A stretch of 29,943 bases of DNA, taken from positions 1 to 29,943 of the IMG/VR virus record IMGVR_UViG_3300021389_000102; one strand, 5' to 3'. The notes beneath the pieces were generated by a model. The model ran no database searches. It saw only the letters and a program-made list of their open reading frames with translations, and was not told where the DNA came from. Origin of the DNA: a virus. The position numbers and the translations under genes are program-made. Below are positions 6,019-12,801 of this stretch, piece after piece; position 1 is the stretch's first letter, and every line of letters starts with the position of its first letter.

Positions 6019-7744
6019 TTCTTATGCTTTCCATTTTCTTGATTGCCCAATTAACACCAGATGTACCACCCCAGAGATTCCAAGCCACATAGCCATTATC
6101 CTTCCATGGTGTATCTTTAAATTTTGGATCTACTGTTGAGTTTTTTTTATGTCTATTAAATGCAGCCATCCGACCAACTGTTTCAGAACTCAAACTCTCT
6201 CTCTTAGACAAACTCGATGCTCTCTGCCAACCAACAGATGTACCACCTTTTACCTCATCTCTCCCATATTTTTCTCTCCATTCAATCATTCTTTTAGCAT
6301 TGTTAGATGCGGATTGTGGATAATCATTATAAGTTGCTTTAATTTCTATATTCTCAACTTTAGTTTTTTTTTCCTCTTGTTCTTGTAAAGCTGGTTGTGG
6401 ATCTGGCAATTCAACATCATCACCAGATGCTGGAATTAAATTAGCTGGTATATAATAATCATCAAGAATTGGATTATCCTCATCATGATCATAAGACATT
6501 GCAGCTCTTTTTTCATTTGGAGTTAACCACCACGCCTTAGTCATTTGATCTACAATCTTATCTGTTTCCTCTTGTAATTCTGGTATAACGCTAAAATCAA
6601 ATTCAATACATATTTTATCGCCATACTTTGGAGCCAACCATCTATTTAATTCATCTTGAATTTTAATTAGCTCTGGTATAACACAATTTTGATATAATGC
6701 TTTTTTAGCTTCTTTTACGTTATTGTATGTGCTTGATTCAGTATTGTTAAGTAGTGTAACTGGTACATTGTAAATATTACATAAATCTTTTATTGATGCA
6801 TTGTATTGCTCTATTAAGCTCATATCAGATGCATTTAAACCAAAATTAACCCAAGATAATTTCTTTGGAGTTATAATAATATCACCAGCTTTTTTACTGC
6901 CTTGATGATCTTTTCTAAACTTATCTTTTAGTTGTTGAGCTTGTACCTCATTTAAATCACCCTCATCACTCATTAATATTCCCCTAGCTGTCTGGTTTTG
7001 TAAGAACTTAACTCCGCTTTCTGTCGCCTCATTATTAGTAGTCATAGAACGTAAACCAGCTTTTAGGGGTGATTGACCATATAAATGAGATCCAGTACCA
7101 TCATAGTAAGGGTTAAAATCTTTTATGTGGCACATCTGCTCTGCTGGTATGTGATAGGTGCCATTATACTCAATTGTGTAAGATTCTACTGGTTTCATTA
7201 TACCTCCAGAATTAATCTCTATAATTTGTGATGGCATTACATATAACTCAGTATATTTGTTTACATTCTCTCCAGTTTCTGGACCAATACCATAAATGTA
7301 TCGGTTACCAGTTAGTTTACCAAAAGCAATCAATTCACTTATCCAAGTGGCATAAGATTGAGCTGGGTTTGGGCGATCTAATAATTTATGTAGTTCTGTA
7401 TGTTCTAACTCAACTAAAGCGTGTTTTTTAAGCAATTGAGCTTTTAACATTACATTTGGATCTGATATGCCACTAGACATGGCTTTATATCTTTTATAGT
7501 TATTGTCATTAACCTTTTCGTAAACATGATAAGGAATTGTAGATGCCGCTTTAGTAATTAGATTAATTATAGAATATATTGTTGCATTTTTTCTATAACC
7601 ATCATTTATGTAAGTTTCATCATTTTCAGTATTCCAAACAATTGTATTACCCAGCCAATTGTAAATAGCTCTATTGTATTGTTCATTGGTATTTTGGGAT
7701 TTACTGGTGATTAAAGATCTTAATCTATTAAAGAATGTTGCCAT
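6011..7744 (-). CDS. Portal protein (HK97 family) with a conserved C-terminal extra domain
   Basis: 577 residues. Residues ~1-430 match the HK97-type portal family: 'ATIYSIINLITKAASTIPYHVYEK', 'LLDRPNPAQSYATWISELIAF', 'LTGNRYIYGIG', 'MCHIKDFNPYYDGTGSHLYGQ', 'SPLKAGLRSMTTNNEA', and the stem/clip region 'NVPVTLLNNTESSTYNNVKEA'. Twelve copies form the ring through which DNA enters. Residues ~473-577 form an additional ~100-residue domain ('YPQSASNNAKRMIEWREKYG', 'VGWQRASSLSKRESLS', 'VAWNLWGGTSGVNWA') that I recognise as recurring in other phage structural or protease proteins but cannot name. It is separated from TerL by 45 nt holding a leader element shared with the tape measure gene. Confidence 0.92.
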   Translation of the reverse strand: MATFFNRLRSLITSKSQNTNEQYNRAIYNWLGNTIVWNTENDETYINDGYRKNATIYSIINLITKAASTIPYHVYEKVNDNNYKRYKAMSSGISDPNVMLKAQLLKKHALVELEHTELHKLLDRPNPAQSYATWISELIAFGKLTGNRYIYGIGPETGENVNKYTELYVMPSQIIEINSGGIMKPVESYTIEYNGTYHIPAEQMCHIKDFNPYYDGTGSHLYGQSPLKAGLRSMTTNNEATESGVKFLQNQTARGILMSDEGDLNEVQAQQLKDKFRKDHQGSKKAGDIIITPKKLSWVNFGLNASDMSLIEQYNASIKDLCNIYNVPVTLLNNTESSTYNNVKEAKKALYQNCVIPELIKIQDELNRWLAPKYGDKICIEFDFSVIPELQEETDKIVDQMTKAWWLTPNEKRAAMSYDHDEDNPILDDYYIPANLIPASGDDVELPDPQPALQEQEEKKTKVENIEIKATYNDYPQSASNNAKRMIEWREKYGRDEVKGGTSVGWQRASSLSKRESLSSETVGRMAAFNRHKKNSTVDPKFKDTPWKDNGYVAWNLWGGTSGVNWAIKKMESIRNE

Positions 7745-7754
7745 TAAAATAAAA

Positions 7755-7774
7755 TTTTATGTAAAAATACAAAA
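7755..7774 (-). repeat. Repeated 20-nt structural-gene leader, portal copy
   Basis: The 20 bases here (plus strand ttttatgtaaaaatacaaaa) are identical to those at 21762-21781. Both lie about 10 nt upstream of a minus-strand ATG (portal and tape measure). On the minus strand they read TTTTGTATTTTTACATAAAA and contain TATTTTTA, one base off the TAnnTTTG box. Probable phage promoter or translation leader. Confidence 0.5.
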
Positions 7775-7789
7775 TAATAAATTCTTTTT

Positions 7790-8971
7790 TTATACAACAA
7801 AAAAGTCATTACGATTTCGCCACCTACTATAAACACAATATCTAATTGAATCCAAAAGGTGATCAGCTTGATTTGCTTTAGGTTTGTTTATTATTGTACC
7901 ATCTTTTAACTCATCATATACATAGCTCTGCTGCTCTTTAAGAATGTTTTGCGATTCCTCGCTAACATATATATCAAATTCTTTTAATAAGCTAATACCA
8001 GCATTTATACTACCTTGACCTTTAATAGCTGGTTTTGCCCATATACTCATTTGCCTTAATTCCTCACCAGATTTCGGTTCTGCTGAATCGTAATAAAGCA
8101 GCACATCATCCATCTTTATGCTTTTAATAAACTCTGCAATATCTCTGTTAGTCATACCCTTTTTATATATAAGCTCATGTATATATAGATTATCTTTGTG
8201 CTTTCCTACCCTTACAATAGCTAATGGATCTTGACTAAAACCAAAATCACACCCAAGCACCACATCATCTAGCTCTGGAAAATCTGCATAAGGAATATAA
8301 TTCCAGTTTTTAAATATTTGCTTTTCACTAAATACAGCTCTTTGACCTTCACCATATACTCTCCAGTAATCAGGATCCCTTTCCCTTATCCTTTCAATTT
8401 CATCTATTAATTCTTTAGGTAAAAACTTATTATCCTTATATGTAGAAATAAATAAATTAGCATCATCTCTCTCTGCTAAATCATATAAGTAGTGTACTGG
8501 ATCAGATGGGTTAAAATCTATATATATCTTTTTCCTGGTCCGCATAACCAACTGCTGATAATCTTCAAAAAATAATTCATTACCCTCATTAATCCACAAA
8601 ATATCTCTTGATGAACCTCTAATCTTTTGTGCATCATCAGCACTAAACATTTCAAGTGTATGCCCATTAAACTCAAATGTGTTTTCTGACTTATTATGCA
8701 CTCCATTCCAATAAATACCTAATTGCCTAGATATATGTAAAAAATCCCTTAGAACTGATCTTTTAAGTGCTGGGAGTGTCTTTCTTACTATGCTTATTGT
8801 AAGTGGCTCCTTTTCAGTAGTCATTAAATATAAACAGTACTGCATTAAGCTCCAGGATTTACCAGATCTTGTACCGCCTTGAAATATGTTTAATCTTTTA
8901 TTAGAGTTAACAGCTTCATAAAATTGTTTATTACAAAACTCAGTTACTCTTTTTGGTTTGCTGGTGTCCAT
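7790..8971 (-). CDS. terL: Terminase large subunit (PBSX / Terminase_3 type)
   Basis: 393 residues with both domains of a DNA-packaging motor. ATPase: Walker A 'GGTRSGKS' at 32-39, Walker B with catalytic Glu in 'ILWINEGN' (Glu129), coupling motif around 'IDFNPSDP' (151-158). RNase H-like nuclease: Asp242 in 'GCDFGFSQDP', Asp295 in 'LLYYDSAEPKS', and the C-terminal Asp370/Asp374 in 'NQADHLLDSIRY'. All expected catalytic acids are present. Length is typical for this small TerL class. The start overlaps the TerS gene by 28 nt. Confidence 0.95.
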   Translation of the reverse strand: MDTSKPKRVTEFCNKQFYEAVNSNKRLNIFQGGTRSGKSWSLMQYCLYLMTTEKEPLTISIVRKTLPALKRSVLRDFLHISRQLGIYWNGVHNKSENTFEFNGHTLEMFSADDAQKIRGSSRDILWINEGNELFFEDYQQLVMRTRKKIYIDFNPSDPVHYLYDLAERDDANLFISTYKDNKFLPKELIDEIERIRERDPDYWRVYGEGQRAVFSEKQIFKNWNYIPYADFPELDDVVLGCDFGFSQDPLAIVRVGKHKDNLYIHELIYKKGMTNRDIAEFIKSIKMDDVLLYYDSAEPKSGEELRQMSIWAKPAIKGQGSINAGISLLKEFDIYVSEESQNILKEQQSYVYDELKDGTIINKPKANQADHLLDSIRYCVYSRWRNRNDFFVV

Positions 8972-9303
8972 TCAATTAGTTTGCTTTCAATTGAGCTATC
9001 ATGTTGGATCTCTTGTCTTTCAACATAACCTCTTTTTTTCCCTTTTGTTTTTAAAAGAAATATAGTTGCTGTTGTATTCCCTTCTTGTATTTGTTTATGT
9101 AATTGGCTTTCAGCAAAATCTAATGTAATGTCCTCAATAGATTTAACTTCTGCTGCATACTTAGGATCATCTTTAAGCCAGTTATAATGTGTTTGTCTAT
9201 TGATACCAACCGACCTAACAGCTGTTGTAACAACTGATAAACTTTTTTCCAATGCTTTGAGCATTAATCTTTTTTTATGTGTCGAAACTTGTCTATTTGC
9301 CAT
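8944..9303 (-). CDS. terS: Terminase small subunit
   Basis: 119 residues. An N-terminal helix-turn-helix ('ALEKSLSVVTTAVRSVGINR' then 'THYNWLKDDPKY') should recognise the packaging site, and the following helices ('DFAESQLHKQIQEGNTTATI') fit the oligomerisation region of small terminases. It lies directly upstream of, and overlaps, the large subunit. A terminator (9319-9347) ends 16 nt before its start, and the minus strand has a -7-like TAATTTTG at 9315-9308, only 4 nt before the ATG, which would give a nearly leaderless mRNA if used. Confidence 0.85.
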   Translation of the reverse strand: MANRQVSTHKKRLMLKALEKSLSVVTTAVRSVGINRQTHYNWLKDDPKYAAEVKSIEDITLDFAESQLHKQIQEGNTTATIFLLKTKGKKRGYVERQEIQHDSSIESKLIEWTPANQKE

Positions 9304-9318
9304 TTAACAAAATTACAT

Positions 9319-9347
9319 AAAAAAAAGGGAGTTGTAAAACCCCCTTT
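9319..9347 (-). terminator. Rho-independent terminator upstream of terS
   Basis: Minus-strand stem AAAGGGGGT / ACTCCCTTT (9 pairs, one wobble), 6-nt loop, then at least five T after the stem. It follows the 84-aa gene (stop at 9382). Confidence 0.85.
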
Positions 9348-9381
9348 GATTACCTAATGCCAATAGAATTAACCTGGCTTT

Positions 9382-9636
9382 TTATATTAGGTTTTTGGTG
9401 TCAATAAAATTAAATTTATTATTTATTAATACAACTCTAATTTTATTTATTTCACTTTTTTTATTATCTATTTCAAATAATAATAAGTTTTGTTTAGCAA
9501 TGTTTTGATCAGAACTTTTTCTTAGTTCAAATATTATATTCCAATGAGAATTTATTTTAAATTCAAGATCAATAATATCATCTAATAAATGCTTTCTGTT
9601 TTCGTTGGTTAATTCTAAATTTTTAATTTCACTCAT
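9382..9636 (-). CDS. Small coiled-coil protein (84 aa)
   Basis: Starts MSEIKNLELTNENRKHLLDD and is rich in Leu, Ile, Lys and Glu with a heptad-like pattern over residues ~10-70, so it is probably a short helical coiled coil. No motif, no Cys, no membrane span. The start has the local AATTATG context also used by its upstream neighbour. It is flanked by terminators on both sides (9659-9680 and 9319-9347). Function unknown. Confidence 0.65.
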   Translation of the reverse strand: MSEIKNLELTNENRKHLLDDIIDLEFKINSHWNIIFELRKSSDQNIAKQNLLLFEIDNKKSEINKIRVVLINNKFNFIDTKNLI

Positions 9637-9658
9637 AATTGTAATTTTTTATTTATTT

Positions 9659-9680
9659 AAAAGGGGGTTTTTACACCCCC
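9659..9680 (-). terminator. Hairpin terminator between the zinc-binding and coiled-coil genes
   Basis: Stem GGGGG / CCCCC with an 8-nt loop, followed on the minus strand by TTTT and an AT-rich stretch. It lies just after the stop of the 79-aa gene. The T run is short, so some read-through into the 84-aa gene is likely. Confidence 0.65.
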
Positions 9681-9687
9681 ATTATTA

Positions 9688-9927
9688 TTAAAATTTTCCG
9701 ATAAATTCTTTTGGATATTTTTTTTTGCAAATTGGTCCAATTGGGAAACATCCTTGCGAGTTTGATGGATTTGATTTAAATGGTACTAAATTGCCATCAG
9801 TTGTAAAATGTACCCAAAATTTTTCATTAGTTTTTCTGCCACATATAAAACAATTTGTGCCATCATCACCAAAAGTATCAATGTTTTTGTCGTAATCTTT
9901 ACTGTGTTCGTGTTCTATTGCATTCAT
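9688..9927 (-). CDS. Small zinc-ribbon-like protein (79 aa)
   Basis: Four cysteines, Cys26-x-x-Cys29 ('NCFICGRKT') and Cys60/Cys67 ('QGCFPIGPICKKKYP'), with 'FWVHFTTDGNLVPF' between them. The pattern is that of small zinc-ribbon proteins common in phage genomes, where the second half reads 'SQGxFPIGxxCxKKxP'. Zinc binding is inferred from the Cys pairs; the role is unknown. Transcription probably starts at the promoter 9969-9998, about 40 nt upstream. The start sits in an AATTATG context. Confidence 0.75.
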   Translation of the reverse strand: MNAIEHEHSKDYDKNIDTFGDDGTNCFICGRKTNEKFWVHFTTDGNLVPFKSNPSNSQGCFPIGPICKKKYPKEFIGKF

Positions 9928-9968
9928 AATTGTAATTTTTAATTTATATAATTTGTTTGTTAATACAT

Positions 9969-9998
9969 CAAATATACAAATATTTTTTCAATTACAAA
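9969..9998 (-). promoter_or_regulatory. Bacteroidota-type promoter ahead of the packaging/head region
   Basis: Minus strand TTTG (9998-9995), 18 nt, TATATTTG (9976-9969): an exact match to TTTG / TAnnTTTG with the same 18-nt spacing as the promoter at 2165-2194. The leader to the 79-aa gene is about 40 nt. The promoter overlaps a tandem direct repeat (9976-10012). Confidence 0.75.
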
Positions 9999-10012
9999 AT
10001 ATTTTTTCAATT
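9976..10012. repeat. Tandem direct repeat across the promoter
   Basis: Two adjacent copies, 9976-9993 (acaaatattttttcaatt) and 9994-10012 (acaaaatattttttcaatt), differing by one inserted base. One copy spans the spacer between the -33 and -7 boxes and the other contains the -33 box. This arrangement would suit a repressor or activator binding site, although simple AT-rich duplication is also possible. Confidence 0.55.
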
Positions 10013-10014
10013 AT

Positions 10015-10461
10015 TTATAGTTTTCTACCACATTCTGGACATTTCTCATCTTCATTTTGATTATTTTCTGGCTCATCAATCTCTGTATCTATTGTGTCAA
10101 ACTCTGGAAGATGTAAACCCCAATCATTTAATTCTTTTACATCCCACTCATTTGCTAATATATCCCAATCCCAATCACCAAAACCAACATTATCCTTTAT
10201 TATAAACTGCTGTTTTTGTTTTTCTGTCCATCCTTCTGCTACAATAATATATATTTCAAATAAACCAGCAGCTTTAGCGGCTTTTAATCTCATGTTACCA
10301 CCCAAAGCAACCATTTTCTCATCAACTATAATTGGTCGCTTTTCAAGCATTTCTGGAAATTCTTTTATAGATTTTACCAGCTTTTTAAAATTGTTGTCTC
10401 TTATGTATCTAGGATTGCCTTTATTTTCGTGAATGGATCTTATATCAACTTTCTGTATCAT
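10015..10461 (-). CDS. Orphan ParB-like domain protein with C-terminal CxxC
   Basis: 148 residues from the ATG at 10461-10459 (MIQKVDIRSIHENKGNPRYI). Residues ~1-75 have the ParB/Srx N-terminal pattern: 'NPRYIRDNNFKKLVKSIKEF', 'RPIIVDEKMVALGGNMRLKA' with the GGNxR motif, then 'AKAAG'. The middle ('KQKQQFIIKDNVGFGDWDWD') is the stretch that in many phages joins this domain to a DNA methyltransferase; here there is no methyltransferase and the protein ends in CPECGRKL. The longer open frame starting at 10533 lies inside the previous gene, so I reject it. The gene overlaps the upstream 74-aa gene by 17 nt. The domain could bind CTP or DNA, or cut DNA; this is not resolved. Confidence 0.75.
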   Translation of the reverse strand: MIQKVDIRSIHENKGNPRYIRDNNFKKLVKSIKEFPEMLEKRPIIVDEKMVALGGNMRLKAAKAAGLFEIYIIVAEGWTEKQKQQFIIKDNVGFGDWDWDILANEWDVKELNDWGLHLPEFDTIDTEIDEPENNQNEDEKCPECGRKL

Positions 10462-10669
10462 CTTTTGATTTTTGATTAAACAAATATAAATACAAATCCC
10501 ATATTTTATCACTTGCATCTTTTTGATATGCATAAGTTTTAGGGGATCTAATTATTTGACCATCATCATTTATTTCGACATAGCATTTTTTTTTACCCCT
10601 AATTGGTACTATATAGATTTTTATATTGTTTTCTAAACACCACGATTGTGCTTTTAAGTATTTATTCAT
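10445..10669 (-). CDS. Conserved small phage protein of unknown function (74 aa)
   Basis: I use the ATG at 10669-10667 (MNKYLKAQSWCLENNIKIYI), which overlaps the preceding stop by 8 nt (ATGAATAA); the frame extends further upstream, but into the previous gene. The protein has an alternating pattern (KIYIVPIRGKKKCYVEINDD) suggesting a small beta sheet, then a C-terminal helix (ASDKIWDLYLYLF). I believe similar proteins occur in other Bacteroidota phages, but no function is known. Confidence 0.65.
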   Translation of the reverse strand: MNKYLKAQSWCLENNIKIYIVPIRGKKKCYVEINDDGQIIRSPKTYAYQKDASDKIWDLYLYLFNQKSKDDTES

Positions 10670-11060
10670 TTCTATAAATATCTGACAAAGATGCTTCGTT
10701 TTCAATAAAATGATTTTTTTTAAACCTATTATGTTCACATAACAATGCATAACCTAAAAATAAATAGTTTATTGCATCAGCAAATCTACTTTGTAAGGGT
10801 TCTGCTGGTTCTAAATCTGGTTGACTTGCATGACTCATAATTGCTTGAACATGCTTAAAAAAATAAGTTGCCCAAATTTGTTCTGTTGGTACTTGCATTA
10901 TTTTAGCTATTGATTTAAAATTATGTAATATGTCTGGATCACCATTAGTATATTCTGGCTGTTTCATATCCATTATGTTTTGACATATTTCTAAAATTCT
11001 TTTTCTTGATTCTACAAAAGAATCATAATCAGTCATGGTTGTTTCAATTTTTACTTTCAT
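10662..11060 (-). CDS. All-helical phage protein of unknown function (132 aa; DUF6378/DUF1599-like pattern)
   Basis: Residues ~17-110 show the layout 'Y-x-x-G-D ... HNFKSIAKIM ... EQIWATYFFKHVQAIMSHAS ... EPLQSRFADAINYLFLGYAL': repeated helices with conserved Asn-Phe, a Lys-His and a closing Arg-x-x-Asp-x-x-x-Tyr. This resembles helical phage families such as DUF6378 or DUF1599, sometimes compared with MazG-like nucleotide pyrophosphohydrolases, but the metal-binding ExxE motifs of MazG are not clear here. It lies directly downstream of the primase-helicase, separated by a 21-nt spacer made of tandem 10-mers. Confidence 0.6.
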   Translation of the reverse strand: MKVKIETTMTDYDSFVESRKRILEICQNIMDMKQPEYTNGDPDILHNFKSIAKIMQVPTEQIWATYFFKHVQAIMSHASQPDLEPAEPLQSRFADAINYLFLGYALLCEHNRFKKNHFIENEASLSDIYRNE

Positions 11061-11080
11061 GTTATTTTATGTTATTTTAT
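11061..11080. repeat. Exact tandem 10-mer filling the intergenic spacer
   Basis: gttattttat occurs twice in tandem (11061-11070, 11071-11080) and a third copy begins at 11081. It fills the whole gap between the primase-helicase stop and the next ATG. On the minus strand it reads ACATAAAATAACATAAAATA; ACATAAAA also occurs in the leaders of portal, tape measure and the 67-aa gene. Confidence 0.6.
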
Positions 11081-11081
11081 G

Positions 11082-12767
11082 TTAAAATGGTATGTTATCT
11101 TTTATTACTTGTATTTTCTTTTCGCCTTGAAATATCTCTTTATATATGCCTCCATTATCAAAATCTGGAGCTATCTCAAAATCACCTAATTGTCCATTCT
11201 CTTTTCTTTTTACCTTTTCTACATGAACCCTTACAACATCACTTTTATATTTAGTTCTTTGCCCTATACATCTATATGCAATCAATCCATTATATGCTTT
11301 ATTAAAAAAATCAGCTGAGCCAGAAATATCATAAAGAGTCGGTTTTTTATAAACACCACCCTCACTTTCAATTTTTCTAGGATGAGCTACCAAAAATAAA
11401 TGGGTGTTTGTTTGTTGACAGAATTGTGTTATTTGACTAAGAATTTTGCCTATATAGCTATGATCTCTTTGTGCTGAATGATCTAACATATTCCATGGAT
11501 CTATTACACATACATTTATACCCTTTTGAAATACAAGCTCTCTAAATGCATTTAAAATGCCTTTTAAGGTTAGGTTTTCTAAATCAATCTTAATCCAAAA
11601 AAAATGATCTTCAATAAAATCTTTAGTATTGTTTAGATCTTCACTATTGCAATTCTTTTGATTTAATTTATTAGCAATTCTTTTTATATGCCCTTCATAA
11701 GGAAAACTCTCAGGAGAAAACATTGCACATCTAAAATCATGTTTTAGTGCAACATTGCAAAGTATTTGATCTAAAATGTCAGATTTTCCCGAGTTGGGTA
11801 TGCCAGATAATACACTCCATTCCCCAAATGCTAACTTAAAGTAATTATCAGATCCTGGTAAACCAATTGAATAATTAGTAATACCATTTTCATTATAATT
11901 TAAAACATCTTGCCAAATATTATCTAAATTTAAAACACCCTCAAGTGGAAAATCTTTAGCTTGTTTAATTATGTTTCTAAGTGTCTCAGCTCCCTTTTCA
12001 ATTAACACTTCGTTGGCATCTTTAAAATCACCAAATTCAACGTATTTACATCTGTATTTACCAAACCTTCGAGCCAATTCATTTCTAAGCTGTAACCCAG
12101 CATCATCATTATCAGTACAAAGTATTATTTCTTTTTTATCTTTAAAATATTGGTAGCAATTATCTAAGTACTCTAGCTTTTGAGATCCTTTACTGGCACC
12201 ATTTGGAACAGAACAAACGCTATACAATCCAGCTTCATGTAAACTAAGAGCATCCATTTCACCCTCAACTATATAACATTTTTTTAAATCTTTTATATTA
12301 TCAATGCCATAAAAAATAAGCTCAGCTCCAGAAACTAATTTAAAATTCTTTTCACCATCTCTATATTTTACATTAACTACCTCATTATTTCTATAATAGT
12401 TAAAATTAATACACCTTCTTTTTGCCTTAACTTGCGGCATATATTCAAGTGATTCGCCTATTTTCCAATGTACTAAAGTTGGCTCAGTTATACCTCTATT
12501 GCCAAACCATTTAATAACTTTTTCATTTAAATTACAATTAACTTTTGGGGGTAAAACATATTCAACTCTTTTTTTAAATTTAACACCTACATTACCACCC
12601 CATCCACAATGATGGCAATTATATAACCCCTCATCTATATTAACCGATAAGCAGTCATCAGTTTTGTTTTTTCTGGTATGTGAACATTTAGGGCATTTAG
12701 TTTTAACAGATCCATTTGATCTTTTTAGGTTAATACCTAGAGCCAACAAGTCATTGTAATGATTCAT
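11082..12767 (-). CDS. Bifunctional primase-helicase (T7 gp4 / Twinkle type)
   Basis: 561 residues with the full gp4 layout. Zinc finger: Cys25-x-x-Cys28 and Cys51-x-x-Cys54. TOPRIM primase: 'IVEGEMDALS' (Glu168, Glu170, Asp172), 'CTDNDDAG' (Asp219, Asp221, Asp222) and 'KDANEVL' (~249-255). Linker ~265-310. RecA-like DnaB-family helicase: Walker A 'GIPNSGKS' (322-329), 'SPES' after the next strand (351-354), Walker B Asp423 in 'VIDPWNML', and 'LVAHPRK' (459-465). It should unwind the fork and lay primers for lagging-strand synthesis. No DNA polymerase is present in the window. All catalytic residues look intact. Confidence 0.93.
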   Translation of the reverse strand: MNHYNDLLALGINLKRSNGSVKTKCPKCSHTRKNKTDDCLSVNIDEGLYNCHHCGWGGNVGVKFKKRVEYVLPPKVNCNLNEKVIKWFGNRGITEPTLVHWKIGESLEYMPQVKAKRRCINFNYYRNNEVVNVKYRDGEKNFKLVSGAELIFYGIDNIKDLKKCYIVEGEMDALSLHEAGLYSVCSVPNGASKGSQKLEYLDNCYQYFKDKKEIILCTDNDDAGLQLRNELARRFGKYRCKYVEFGDFKDANEVLIEKGAETLRNIIKQAKDFPLEGVLNLDNIWQDVLNYNENGITNYSIGLPGSDNYFKLAFGEWSVLSGIPNSGKSDILDQILCNVALKHDFRCAMFSPESFPYEGHIKRIANKLNQKNCNSEDLNNTKDFIEDHFFWIKIDLENLTLKGILNAFRELVFQKGINVCVIDPWNMLDHSAQRDHSYIGKILSQITQFCQQTNTHLFLVAHPRKIESEGGVYKKPTLYDISGSADFFNKAYNGLIAYRCIGQRTKYKSDVVRVHVEKVKRKENGQLGDFEIAPDFDNGGIYKEIFQGEKKIQVIKDNIPF

Positions 12768-12801
12768 AAATAAAAATATTTTTTAAATATATAAATTTAT
12801 T

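Noticed and set aside
10462-10533. N-terminal extension of the ParB-like protein
   Set aside because: The extension lies inside the preceding gene and does not resemble the family; the ParB pattern begins right after the internal Met.
10670-10750. N-terminal extension of the 74-aa protein
   Set aside because: It overlaps the 132-aa gene heavily; the ATG at 10669 gives the ATGAATAA overlap used elsewhere in this genome.
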